Source: Pratylenchus scribneri (taxonomy: Eukaryota; Nematoda; Chromadorea; Rhabditida; Pratylenchidae). From it: a DNA stretch of 64,000 nucleotides. The stretch spans positions 434,001 through 498,000 of the forward strand of contig JAQSEB010000091.1 of assembly GCA_030063045.1 (NCBI GenBank), given 5' to 3'. A program made the position numbers and the translations under genes. Below the pieces are notes generated by a model. The model was not told the DNA's origin, made no database searches, and was given only the letters and a program-made list of their open reading frames with translations. Positions 36,701 through 47,900 of the stretch are shown here, in pieces. Position 1 is the first letter of the stretch. The number at the start of each line of letters is the position of its first letter.

Positions 36701-38555
36701 AAGGCACAATTAAAAAGTGGCTTATTAGACTAAATCTTTTGCCTATTTTTTGACAAATAAAATTGGCATTTTTGCGCACCTTTTTCCAACCATAATGTTC
36801 GACCAAACGAATCACGGCTTTTGCAATGGAATTTGTGTTCTTTGAGGAAATTCGTGCCAATGTTTTGTAAATATTTCGATCAGAAACGGCCGTCGTTGTT
36901 GGCATATAGGAAATTGCTGAAAATTGAAGAAATTTAAGGGAAAATGGCACCCAAAAATGACCAGGAATATTCCAAAATGAACACATTTTGGCAACCGCCT
37001 CAAATTCTATAAATTATATAATGGCTCAATAAAATATTAAAAAAGGTGTAGGACTAACCGGTGGCACAATATGGTCCAAGGAATGCGCGAACTTTCTACA
37101 AAAATGGTGGCGGCATTTTGGCCTTTTACAAAGTTAAAAAGTGAACCTCTTTATGGTACATTGCCGCGGCCAATGCAACTCCCTCGTATGAATCGCCGCA
37201 GGCCGAAACTGATTGGATACTAAAAAAGAAATGGGAAAAGGTTTGATTGAAAAAAATCGACTATCCATTTCCATTCTACAATATCAATTTGATATCTGAT
37301 GAGAAAATTCATAATGAATTTTCACACTCGAATACCGGAATTTTAGTTTTAAATAAATCCTAGAAAATTTTATACAATTTTATAGTTAGAAATTTCGGTG
37401 CATTGATTTAAGAGAAAATTGGTCAATTCAATAGAAATTAAAACACTTTTGTTTTTTTGGCCATATTTTTCTGACTGAATCAATCATTATGATAAAAAAA
37501 TGGTTTACTGTACCAATTGTCTCTACGAATGAAAAAAGTGCCCCAAGAAATTCATGATGTATCGTACCCTATTCTCCCCCCTATTTCCCTCCACATCCAC
37601 AGCCAATTCTTTCATTTCATAGAAATGAGAAATGACCTGCCCGGGTGGAAAACGAACTCAAAGTCCAGTTCATTGCCCAAAATGCCTTCGTCAATCAGTG
37701 CCAATCTGCTAATTTCCAACACTCGACCACCATTCGGCATTGCACCCTTCAAATTTGAAAAGCGCAATTTTGATAATTAATTTCCCGAAAGATATTAAAG
37801 CATCTCTATTTCAAAACTTGGCTATTGTTTTGGCCATACCATAACTCAATAAGGAAGCAACCAATTTGGCAAGGCGATATACCATTTGAAAGTCCTAAAT
37901 GTTCTCCACAAAGTGGCCTTTCACATTTTTGATAATTTAAAGTAATTTGTAAATAAGCATCTTTTCCTCAAAATACTTTGATTTATTATAATTAAAGACA
38001 TTTAAATTATAATAAAAATGAATTTAATGAAATTATTTTAAAGCCACTTTTTAGAAGGCACTTTTGGCTTATCAATGGTATATCGCCTTCCCAACTGATT
38101 ATATAGCCTCGTTGTGCTATGGCCAAAAGAATGGCCGAACCATCTCAATTCCCACCCCAAAATTCTTTTCTTTTTTGTCTGCTCACCTGTGCTCCAATAT
38201 GCCCAATTTTGATCACAACTTGGCCATTGACCTCCTTCCGTTGGAATTCTTTTGGTGTACTTTTCTCCGCCGCAATTGTTGTCTTCGTTGATGTTCCGGT
38301 GCTTGTCTCCATTTGTTGGACACCAATCGTTCCATTTTGTGATGATGTGTCACGTTTGGCCGTCTTTTTCATCAACAAATTTGACGAAAATTTAATTGGT
38401 TGTCCAAAAAGGAATGAATTGGCAAATGCTTTTTGGGCCTCTTCATTATGGCCCAATGGAATGTGGTGGATATTCCCATTTTTAGCCAATGAATTTGGGT
38501 AAAAATAGAAAAGAATGAGTAATAAATGCAGAGAAATTGTTTCAATTTTGAACAT
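27783..38555 (-). CDS. Receptor-type guanylyl cyclase (GCY family) with altered cyclase metal site
   Basis: This membrane receptor has an extracellular ANF-type binding domain, a kinase-homology domain and a guanylyl cyclase domain, a nematode sensory family. The signal peptide is [18 protein letters not shown] (start 38555). The ectodomain includes [69 protein letters not shown] and [20 protein letters not shown]. One membrane segment ([16 protein letters not shown]) precedes the kinase homology part ([54 protein letters not shown]). A signalling helix ([20 protein letters not shown]) leads to the cyclase: [30 protein letters not shown] and VNTSSRMES. Guanine-specifying Glu and Cys are present, but the first metal-binding Asp of FSDIVGFT is Asn. 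The stop follows SFQQLY. The gene spans 10.8 kb with large introns holding MITEs, a minisatellite and an antisense gene. Confidence 0.9.
28370..28690. mobile_element. Fold-back MITE, family 1, copy 2
   Basis: This lies in a guanylyl cyclase intron. The left arm has TTTTGGCCATAGCTCAACAA, then GAAATATGCCATTCCAAAGC and AAAAAAGTGGC. The right arm has GCCACTTTTTAGAGGACATT, then GGTACATTGCCTTCCAAAAT and TTATGGCCAAAATGGCC. It is diverged from copies at 25.3 and 37.8 kb but has the same layout. Confidence 0.75.
28915..28985. repeat. Fragment of family-2 MITE arm
   Basis: TAGCCAATAATCTGTTCTTT followed by an ATTAAAATTTA-type stretch resembles the right arm of the family-2 element near 26.2 kb. It lies in a guanylyl cyclase intron. 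Confidence 0.4.
32930..33680 (-). repeat. Minisatellite array B (39-bp and 26-bp units around CTTTCCGGAAAG)
   Basis: Up to about 33155 the array has 26-bp units (CTTTCCGGAAAGAACTTAGA, TTAAAA), the reverse complement of array A. From there to about 33660 it switches to 39-bp units that contain ACACAAATCTAACCGGAAAA plus CACATCTTTCCGGAA(A/T)GAA. The 39-bp period is a multiple of three, so long open frames appear on both strands. They have no start context, no splice signals and no domain. The array sits in a guanylyl cyclase intron. Confidence 0.95.
34889..36309 (+). CDS. Galaxin-like cysteine-rich secreted protein, nested antisense in a guanylyl cyclase intron
   Basis: Six exons (34889-35122, 35165-35181, 35227-35286, 35412-35614, 35920-36011, 36055-36309) encode a secreted protein. 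The signal peptide ([15 protein letters not shown]) is followed by a Thr/Ser/Pro-rich linker. Repeated CC-containing modules follow: [105 protein letters not shown] and [10 protein letters not shown]. The CCxG / C(x)nCC spacing is that of galaxin-type repeats, found in secreted extracellular proteins. Function is unknown. The second exon is only 17 bp. A spliced-leader-type acceptor (GATTTAG) lies at 34870-34876, 12 bases before the ATG. The whole gene lies inside one intron of the guanylyl cyclase gene, on the opposite strand. Confidence 0.85.
37820..38142. mobile_element. Fold-back MITE, family 1, copy 3
   Basis: This lies in the first intron of the guanylyl cyclase gene. The left arm has TTTTGGCCATACCATAACTC, then AAGGCGATATACCATTTGAA and AAAGTGGCCTT. 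The right arm has AAAGCCACTTTTTAGAAGGC, then GGTATATCGCCTTCCC and GTGCTATGGCCAAAAGAAT. This is the same family as copies at 25.3 and 28.4 kb. Confidence 0.78.
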
Positions 38556-39419
38556 TTTGATGCCTTCAAAAAATATAAATTAATTTAACAATAAAAATGA
38601 ATTCATTTTAGGAAATGAATTCGTCGCTTTTATGGAAATAATAAATTAAAATAATTAAAATGAATGGAAGAGGATATGGAAATATGGATGCCAGAAATGT
38701 CGAAAAGTGACTAAATATTTTCCAAGGGGATTTGTGCCATAATCATCTTCTCATTCCAATATATCCTTCATTTTGTCATTATTCCCCTTTAAAATTCAGC
38801 ATTCATCCTTCGCTCATATTTGCAAAATTGTGGCACGGCATTTTCTTCATATTTTCGTCTTGTTGTCGGCTTTTCTGTGCTTGCGCACATCAAAATCCCT
38901 GACTTATTTTCCTCCGCATTCCGGCCCAAAATCCATGTTTGATCGGATTATCGCGTTTCCCATAAAAAAGAGGCAATTTGTTTGATTAAAATTTCAGTCA
39001 ATTTCGGCGACATCCTAGTCTCAGCCCTTCTATTTACATTTATTATGCGACAAAATGGTATTTTCATTATTCATTGGTATTTTAAAGGGCACAATCTACT
39101 ACAGTAACCAGGGATTGGATAGGCAAAGAAGATTCGCATTTTTTGTGTGCCAATGAATTTTATGGAATTTGACGTCAAAAGAGTGGCGAGCTAATTTTAC
39201 ATTTTAGTTTGTGCTGCCCATTTGTTCATATATGCCGATTTATCAATTGCAAAAGGTAAATTAAAGTTGATTTACATATAAAATGAACAAATTAATTTAA
39301 AAATAATGGAAATAAATCGAGTTGAATTTGCTGCTGGGCTTGATAAAATTTGGAGACTCTTTCAAATAATATTTTTTACTAATCCTGTGAAGCCCATTCA
39401 TATTTATTCCTTTAATTTC

Positions 39420-40050
39420 CTTAAATGAAATACAAATATTAAAACTTTTCGGAAAGAACTTGGAATTAAAACTTTCCGGAATGAAAACACAAATCTAACC
39501 GGAAAACACATCTTTCCGGAATAAAAACACAAATCTAACCGGAAAACACATCTTTCCGGAATGAAACACAAATCTAACCGGAAAACACATCTTTCCGGAA
39601 TGAAACACAAATCTAACCGGAAAACACATCTTTCCGGAATGAAACACAAATCTAACCGGAAAACACATCTTTCCGGAATGAAAATACAAATCTAACCGGA
39701 AAACAAATCTTTCCGGAAAGAACTTAGATTAAAACTTTCCGGAAAGAACATAGATTAAAACTTTCCGGAAAGAACTTAGATTAAAACTTTCCGGAAAGAA
39801 CTTAGATTAAAACTTTCCGGAACGAACTTAGATTAAAACTTTCCGGAAAGAACTTAGATTAAAACTTTCCGGAACGAACTTAGATTAAAACTTTCCGGAA
39901 AGAACTTAGATTAAAACTTTCCGGAAAGAACTTAGAATTAAAAAAAACTTACCGGAATGAAACACAAATCTAGAAGGAAAGAAAAATAAAACTTTCCGGA
40001 ATGAAGTATATAAAACTTTCATCAATGAAAATTAAAACTTTCGGGAAAAT
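39420..40050 (-). repeat. Minisatellite array C (26-bp and 39-bp units)
   Basis: First come 39-bp units (CACAAATCTAACCGGAAAAC plus ACATCTTTCCGGAATGAAA) from about 39480 to 39700, then 26-bp units (CTTTCCGGAAAGAACTTAGA, TTAAAA) to about 39940, with decayed units at the end. Orientation is the same as array B and opposite to array A. Confidence 0.93.
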
Positions 40051-40220
40051 ACAAAAAAAAAATTAAAAGGCGACTTTTTTCATATTCTATCCGTCATTCA
40101 TGATATTATTGTAAAATTATTTTTGAAAAAATAGTCTAGCCTATTCAAAATATAAAAAATATCTCAATTTTGTTTCTTCATTTATGAATTTGGCACCAAT
40201 CTCCAAAAAAAATTACTAAT

Positions 40221-40499
40221 TTATTTCATGAATCCGCACAGTCGATCCAACACATCTTCTACATTTTTCCCATATTTTATGTTTCCCCAATCCCCATCAA
40301 ATAGTATAACCATTTTTGGTCTCTTTCCCATTGTTGTCCATGCGCAACTGATCCTCCACCCCATCCATACTCTCCAATCTCCATCATATTTTATGGGAAT
40401 ATATTGGCAATAACAGGACGGATTAAGGGCCAATTCCACTAATTCGTCCAAATTACATCCCACTCGCGATGTACTTCTCCAACCAATTTCAATTTCCAT
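40221..40499 (-). CDS. Possible short orphan ORF
   Basis: A 92-codon frame starting MEIEIGWRSTSRVGCNLDEL with aromatic- and Asp-rich content (YDGDWRVWMGW, LFDGDWGNIKYGKNVED). Its composition looks more protein-like than neighbouring frames, and it might be a last exon. I find no upstream exon that splices to it convincingly, no signal peptide and no family. Low confidence. Confidence 0.25.
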   Translation of the reverse strand: MEIEIGWRSTSRVGCNLDELVELALNPSCYCQYIPIKYDGDWRVWMGWRISCAWTTMGKRPKMVILFDGDWGNIKYGKNVEDVLDRLCGFMK

Positions 40500-43116
40500 A
40501 CAATTCCTCCCAACTTTAGTTCATTTTTTAATTGCCAAATTGATCATTTCATAAATTTTATTCTCAAAAAATGTCCAAAATTATGTTAATAGTTCCTTCT
40601 TTCGCTCAGCCTCAACCAGTAAGATTCCAATTATACCTTTTTTCCTTTCAAATTCGGTCAATAAGTGCATTCAAAACATTCTTAAAAAAGAACCCATTAA
40701 TCCCAAAATTGCTCCATGTTCCACCACTTTTCCCAACTCCCTAGATGAATCGCCTACCATCATCAAAAAATCCTCCGAATATCCAATTCAATTCAAACCA
40801 TTTTCCCTTCGCCTTAATTCATTTTGTATGCAACCATCGCCACTGCTGATCCTTCATTAATCCTCCCAAACAATCGGAAATCCCTGGATTCCCCATCAAA
40901 AAACCTTTCCAATTTTTGTGTTGATTTCATCGTTGTGGAAAACATGATCGTCAATCGTCCTGCCATCCGCAAATCCCATCAAATTCCTCACAGCCAATAA
41001 CCAATTTTGTCAACGCAATTCGCCGCCATTCTCGCCAATTCATTTCCACACCAATTTCCCTCAATAATAAAATTCATTGCAATTTTTGCCTTCTTCCCAG
41101 TCTTTTCCCATTTCCAAATTTGTCGGCTGTCCCATAAAAAGTGAGTAAATGCCAGCCAATTTTGTGTTGGTCTCTCGACCGTCCCCGCCGATGGGCAACA
41201 AGTTTTTTCCTCTTTTCACACCCAAAATGGTCCCAACCCCAATTTTGGCTCCTAATTGCCCCCAAATGGCCCATTTTATGCAAAAATTTTTCCTTCCCTC
41301 TTTCCAAACAAAATTGGCACCCTTTTCTCCCTCATTTTCGGCGGCCAATAAAAAGAAGGAAAGAAAGCAAAAAGAAATTCGGCGGAAATGGGAGAAAAGG
41401 TTGTCCAAAAGAGGCCGCCTTTTTCTTCCATACGAAAGCGAAGAATCAAGCATACAACGGAAAATGGGCGAAACCTAATTTGGCATAATAATGCACAAAA
41501 GAGAATGGATGCTTCAAATTTAAAATAATTCTCAATTGCTTAAAATGCACATAAATGTGCATTCATTTATTGAGAATTCACTCTATTTATGGCTTCGGTT
41601 TCGGTAGAAGACGTTAAAAAATTTGTCCAAAAAATAGACCAATGTTGATGGTTGAACGAAGGAAAATGGCTCAAAAATTAAAGTGCCAAACTTTGGTTTG
41701 GCGAACGAGGCCTATAAAATTAAAGCGTCAGTAACACAAATGGGGCCTCTGATTTATTGTATTGCCGGATGCGCAAAAACTACCATAAAAGGAGAGGATG
41801 GGTTGGCCGGTGATGATGATGATCCTCTTCCACTTCCTCCCAAACTCAAGGCCATTTTTCGTGCCCTACTAAACCAGCAGCTGTTTCGCGCCTTTTGCTA
41901 CAGCCACCTCAAATTGGCACCCACGCCACACACATTTAATGTTCCAAAAAATTGAACACAACAGAAGAAATCTTTCCCTATGAAATTCTCACCAAACCAT
42001 TCCATCCATTGCCCTCATTTCATCCTCTTTTTCCGGTGTCAACAATTCATGCTTTCTCCAAAAATGACATTTTGTGTGAAACTTTTTCCTGAATTCCGAT
42101 TACTTCACTTCAATTTATGGCCATTTCTTTCCATTTTACAATGATTCCATCAAATAAATACAAGCTCAAAATTTTCAGTCAACAATCCGCCTTTTTCGGG
42201 CACTTTGGCATTTCTACCCTCAGTTTAATATGCTTCAACGTGCCAATGGCCAATAAATCCATTTATTTTGTCTTGATCCAATCAAATATCCCTTTCAAAA
42301 ATCCCATATCCCATCCACTAATTTTCATTCATTCCCACTCGTCCATTCCTCCTTTTGTATTATTGTCGCCACAATTGTTCTCCTCTTCCTTCGTTCCTAT
42401 TCCCCTCCCAATGCTCTTCATTCCGTGCCCTTCCACCATTTAAGCTTTGAGGAAGGAAAAGGAAGAATGGCAGCACCGGAGGGGAAGGAGTTGAGCAATT
42501 GTTGGGGAAGGATCCGCGGGGCCGCAAAATGGGCAATGTTGTGTTGGGAATGGGAATTGGTGGGAAAGAAAATGGAGGGTCAAAATGGGGCATATATCCT
42601 CAGCATTCAAAAATGTTGGTGGTAGTGCGCCTGTGAATGTTGAGAAGGAGAATTCTCCGAGAATTTTTAATTGCAATGCTGCCACAATTCCATTATTTGA
42701 GGAAATGAATGAGAGCAAGGATTATATATGCGGGGGAAGGTGGTATTGTTTTTAGTGGCACATTTTTGATGCTCCCCCCCATCCATTTACGCGCATTCCA
42801 AAAAATATTTTTTACTCAATATTAGCGCATTTTGGAGTCTATTCAAATTTTTAGCTCACTTTCGACTAGCCAATTTGGCACTCTCTTCATCAATGCCTAA
42901 GAATGCCATGACCAATTCCCCATTCCTAATTTGGAGTGCGACATTTGGCCGCATAAATCCCATTTGCCTCAAGGCTAATAAATACTCTTTGGCCAATTCA
43001 ATTCTCTCAAATTGGCATTCCCAATTCCTCTCTATAAAAAATGTGCCATATTCTCATTGCCAACAAATAAAATTACACAAAAATTTGAATTTTTATCAAA
43101 TTCAGCACAAACAAAA

Positions 43117-43599
43117 ATGCCAAAAGCCACAATTTTTTCAATCCCATCCTTTCTTCTTTTAATTGGCCTTTTTCCCCGAATTTCCTTTCCCATTCAATGC
43201 TACTCTGGCAATCAATTCTCCATCATCGAATGTCCAAGCCTTTATTGCATCAAACAAACATTGGGATTGGATACGGTATCGAATAATTAATACAGTATTC
43301 CTTTTATCATTTTTGCCCTAGGTTCGTTATTGTGATGGCACTGGCGTTTCCTCAATTTGCTCCACATATCGAATTAGTGATTCATGCCAGAATGTGCCAA
43401 ATTTGGTGAACAAATTTTTAATAATTTTAAAATTAATTAATATTTTTCCCAAATTTAGGGCTACATTTGCTGTTGTGCGGATCAACTATGCAATTCAAGC
43501 CTCAAATCCAGCATTCCGGTTAATAAATTTGCATTGACTTTTGGCAGCTTTCTCTTCATTTGGTTGCTTGGAATTGTCAGAAATAAATTCGTGGAATAA
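43117..43599 (+). CDS. Ly6/uPAR-type three-finger secreted or GPI-anchored protein
   Basis: Three exons (43117-43275, 43322-43405, 43459-43599) encode about 127 residues. The N-terminal signal peptide (IFSIPSFLLLIGLFPRISF) is followed by one cysteine-rich module: CYSGNQ, ECPSLYCIK, RYCDG, SICSTYRISDSCQNV, YICCCADQLCNSS. The CC...DxLCN ending is the hallmark of Ly6/uPAR folds, a large nematode-expanded class. A hydrophobic C-terminus (FALTFGSFLFIWLLGIV) with a Ser-rich stretch before it suggests a GPI anchor or a membrane tail. A spliced-leader-type acceptor (CAAATTCAG) ends at 43104, 12 bases before the ATG. Partner and role are unknown. Confidence 0.8.
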
Positions 43600-44915
43600 A
43601 TGGAAAAGCATTAAAATTCATTTTCGCCTATATATTTTTTTAAATATATTTTTGCTCAAATTTTTGAGAAATTTTCTTCAAATTTTTATTTAGGATGTTT
43701 AAAAATCAATTTTCATTTAATCAATTGTTATTGCAAATTAATAAATTAATTTGGTAAGCATTATGCACTTTCTCATTCAAAAAAGTACCCTAATGTTTTT
43801 ATCATGGATGATTAACCCTTTTTATTAAATGATAAAAAAAAGCTGAAATCGGCGAATCATTCAACAATTTGCTTCTTCAATTGATAGAATTCCCCCTCCA
43901 CACCCTCTATTCATCTTTTCAAATAAATTTTTCAATAGCTTTTCAATTCATCAATTAGCAATATATTGGCGGCCTCTTCCATTCATTTTAGAGCAAACAT
44001 TTAATTCCAATGTCCAATTGATTGCATCAAAAATTGAACTTTTTTTGTGAAATTCAATCATTACAACATCAACAGACATTACAATTTTTATATATAAAGG
44101 TAGGAAATAAAATAAAAAAAAAACTGATAAAACATAAAAATGTTAAATAGTTGAATAAAATTGCTTAAAATTGTCTTAAAATATTTTTTGTTCTTAGCTT
44201 TTTTTGCCCAAAAAATTCAAATAATGGACAATTCGCAATTTTAGTTTATTTTTAATTTAAATGACATTTTATCCCAAAAAATAATAAACAAGAAACAACC
44301 AAAAAAATGGAAATTTTTGCAATTGTTTTTGTTTTTTTTGACGTATTTCAATTTCAGTTCAACCCTTCAACGCTTAAATTAAATACTTAAAAACCATAAA
44401 GCGGGACAAAAGACAAAACACACATTTTCAATAATAATAATCGTGATCGCACAGCTTTAGAAAATTGAACTAATCCAATTATTATTGTTCGGCATGGGTG
44501 ACTTTTATTTATCCAAAATTCCTCCCATATTTTTATCGTTTTTATTTACGATTAAAAAAATATACATTTTTATTGATGTATTGTTTACTAAATTCATTTT
44601 CGAATTCTAATAATTCCCTGAAAACTCGGATAATGAAAAGATTAACTTTATATTGTTTGGTTTGTTGTTTTTGGCTACCGATTATTTATTGAAAAAGTTC
44701 CGGGTTGTAAAATTTTTATTATTAGATGAACAAAAAAGAATATCCCGATCCCCAACCATAGATAAGCCAACCTCAATACTTTCCATTAAATCTTTTCCCA
44801 ATACATAAAATTCATATAAAATATTTTTATTTTTATTTTCAGATTCATTGTCATATTCGATATTCGAAGGATATATAAATTCGGGGAAGTCGATGCGAAT
44901 ATCCAGCAATTTACA
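43600..44915. promoter_or_regulatory. Intergenic region upstream of the TRPM gene
   Basis: Very AT-rich, about 1.3 kb, and expected to contain the TRPM promoter. I see poly-A and poly-T runs and no coding potential on either strand. Confidence 0.4.
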
Positions 44916-47900
44916 ATGCAAGAGGATCGTCAATTTGAAAAGGTTTTTAAATAAATAAAAGATATTTGTGTTTTATGTCATATTTGTTTTTGCTTACCAA
45001 AACTGCTGATTTATATTTAGTGATAACGGATTTTTTTTTGATAAGACTCGATGCTCAAAAAGTAAATAAATAATCTTTGCATTTAAATCAATATTTGTCT
45101 TAATTTTATTTATCAATTTTTTATTTTTAGCAGCTCGACAAAATTGATGAACAAATGGCGAATGAATCTGACTCGCTTGTGCCAAATGCCATTCCATGCG
45201 GTCAATACCAGGCAATTGAACCGAAAATAACAATTCAACTTGATGACATCGACGAAAATGATGAGACAAATCCAACACAGCGACAGAAGAAACAACGAAG
45301 AAGGAAAAGGATGCGCTATCTTTCACAGGGTTGGTCAAATTAAAATTGAAAATTATTTTTAAAAAATTTAGGAAGCACTGGAGGACACCTTTGTTCACGC
45401 CGACCAACATTTTCGGCCAAGGTTAGCAAACGAAGTCGGCGCCATCAACTTTGTGGACCGACGGCACCACCTCGGCATGTTCATGTTACGGATTGGCGAG
45501 AAATGTTGGAAATAACGAGGCGCCATGATGAGGGCGAAAATGCACCATTAGCCGTGCAGCCGATGCATAGATCCGAGGAAAATTTGGAGGATTTGGAAGG
45601 AGGAGAAGAATTGAGGGCGGTGGAAACGGTATGGAAATGGGAGGATTGGATTAATTTAGATTTATTTTAAGATTGATGATAAATTTCCATCCACCGGTTC
45701 ATTACAACAATTGGGAGGGAACGGAGGAGGAAAAGACCTACGGGAACATGAATTGGCCAGAATGCGTTTTTTGAGCGGCGGCTCTTCATTACAATGTGAT
45801 TGGATCGAGCAGAATTTTTGCAAAAGAGAATGCATTCAATTTGTTGGGTCATCGCGCGATTCAAACAAGTTTGGAATTTTAATTAAACCATTTCAAGAAC
45901 TTATCAAAAAATTGAAGAAAAGGAAAAATAATAGATAATTTTCTTTTATAGGTTATATAAAATAAAAAATATAAAAAAATTCGGATGTATTTAGTTATAT
46001 GAAATTTTTTGTCTAAAAATACTGAAATTTTCAATTTTTTCGGATTAGTTTATCCCTCGTTTCTCTCTCAAAATATTTCTGCCTACTATATTTTTAAACT
46101 ACTTTATTAAAAAATTAAATTAATAGATGCGGCTGTGGTCGATATCAAAATCAACATGTAATGGGTGTAATGAAACAAGGCTATCAGCTGCATGAAATAC
46201 ACTCAAAACGATGGAGCATCCAAAAACATACAACATTGGCCCCAACGGACGCATATGGAACATTGGAATTTCAGGGTTAAATTAATTAATTTGATAAAAT
46301 AATTATGCACTAAATTTAAAGGTGGCCCCCATCCATTCAAGGCCCAATATATTCGATTGAGTTTTGACTCCAATCCAGCCGATATAATGTGTTTATTTGA
46401 GCATATTTGGCAAATTGAACCACCAAAGTTGATCATCACAATCCATGGGGGAATCACAAATTTTGAGTAAGAAAAAAATTAAAAATTTTAATTCAAATTA
46501 AATTAATATTTTAGTCTTCAACCAAAATTGGCGAGGGTATTCCGAAAAGGCCTGTTGAAGGCGGCACGCACTACCGGTGCATGGATTTTCACCTCCGGCA
46601 TCAATGCGGGCGTAGTTCGTCAAGTGGCCGCGGCATTGGAAAGTGCAATCCCCTCATCAAAATCGAACAAAATTGTCAGCATTGGAATTGCCCCTTGGGG
46701 CCTATTGAAGAGGAGGGAGGATTTCATTGGACGGGACAAAGTTGTGCTTTATCACCCGCAAAGTTTTCCACCAAAATCGCGTTTTGCCGTACTCAACAAT
46801 CGACATTCATTTTTTCTGCTTGTCGACAATGGGACAATTGGAAGGTAGGCGGGAAATAATTTCGGAATGAGTAAAAATATTTAATTTGAAGAAAAAAAAA
46901 CAATGTGAAAATGCCAAAAAATGTAACCGATTAAAAGTTATCCTAAATCCATAAAGCATAAACCATATATACCTTTTTAAGCATTACATTTTGGTTTGGG
47001 TTTAACCAATTCTAATTTGTTTTGAACCATTAAACCAAAATAGGTTTAAACCGTTTAATACCCTTTAATTGTTGACCAAACCATAACAAATTATATACCA
47101 TTCAATGCGTTTTGACCAGCTCTATCCAATTTTGGGTATATGGTTTGAACCATTATAATTATTTTCGCATTAATAATCTTTTTCCAAAAATTTCAACATT
47201 TTATTCACAATTAAATTATCGTTTATAGAATATATTTTTTAAGATATGGTGCCGATATAATCCTTCGACGACGACTTGAATCCTACATTGCGGAGAAACA
47301 AAAAATTGGGAGTGGAAATCGTTCAGTGCCAGTGGTTTGTGTTGTACTCGAGGGTGGCACTTGCACAATTCGAACAGTTTTGGATTATGTGACAACGTAA
47401 ATTAAAATTAAATCAGTTTAATTGAATAATTAATTTAATTTTAAAGAATCCCAAAAGTGCCGGTGGTGATTTGCGATGGAAGTGGGCGGGCTTCGGATTT
47501 GCTTGCATTTGCCCATCAATATGTTCAGGAAGATGGGTCAGTTTTGGGTGGATGGGGGTGAGGATTAATTGCCAATTGCATCAACCATTAAGAAAGTGTG
47601 ATTACATATTTTTGAACAGTTGTCTGTTGTCATGGGAATAAATTTGGGGCGCCGAATATGACTTTAAAATTAAAATGGAAAATTAAACATTAATGAATAA
47701 TTTTTTGAATCATTTTGATTTCTTATTTTAGTGGATGGCGACTTTAACTTTAATTTTATAAAATGAACTTTTGTTTTTTAAAGATCTTTTACTTTCAAAA
47801 AATGATTTTTTTATTGACGAAAAAATAATCCATTAATTTGAGATTGAAATCTTTGGAGAGTGCGTAATGTTTTATATTATTTCCTCTCCTTCAATGTTAA

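Larger units (their letters stand above)
38556..43116. other. Gene-poor intergenic region with minisatellite array C
   Basis: About 4.5 kb between the guanylyl cyclase start and the Ly6-type gene. It contains array C (39420-40050) and a possible short minus-strand ORF (40221-40499). The rest is pyrimidine-rich on the plus strand and shows scattered short ORFs without splice logic. On the minus strand at about 40.9-41.2 kb I see short protein-like stretches (for example ADGRTIDDHVFHNDEINTK) broken by stops. They may be a decayed gene, but I cannot support one. Confidence 0.45.

Noticed and set aside
39404..39689. Open frames in array C on the minus strand
   Set aside because: Same minisatellite as array B; not a gene.
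41061..41453. 130-codon minus-strand frame as a gene
   Set aside because: Low-complexity, with no domain, no convincing splicing to neighbours and no clear start. It may be decayed sequence.
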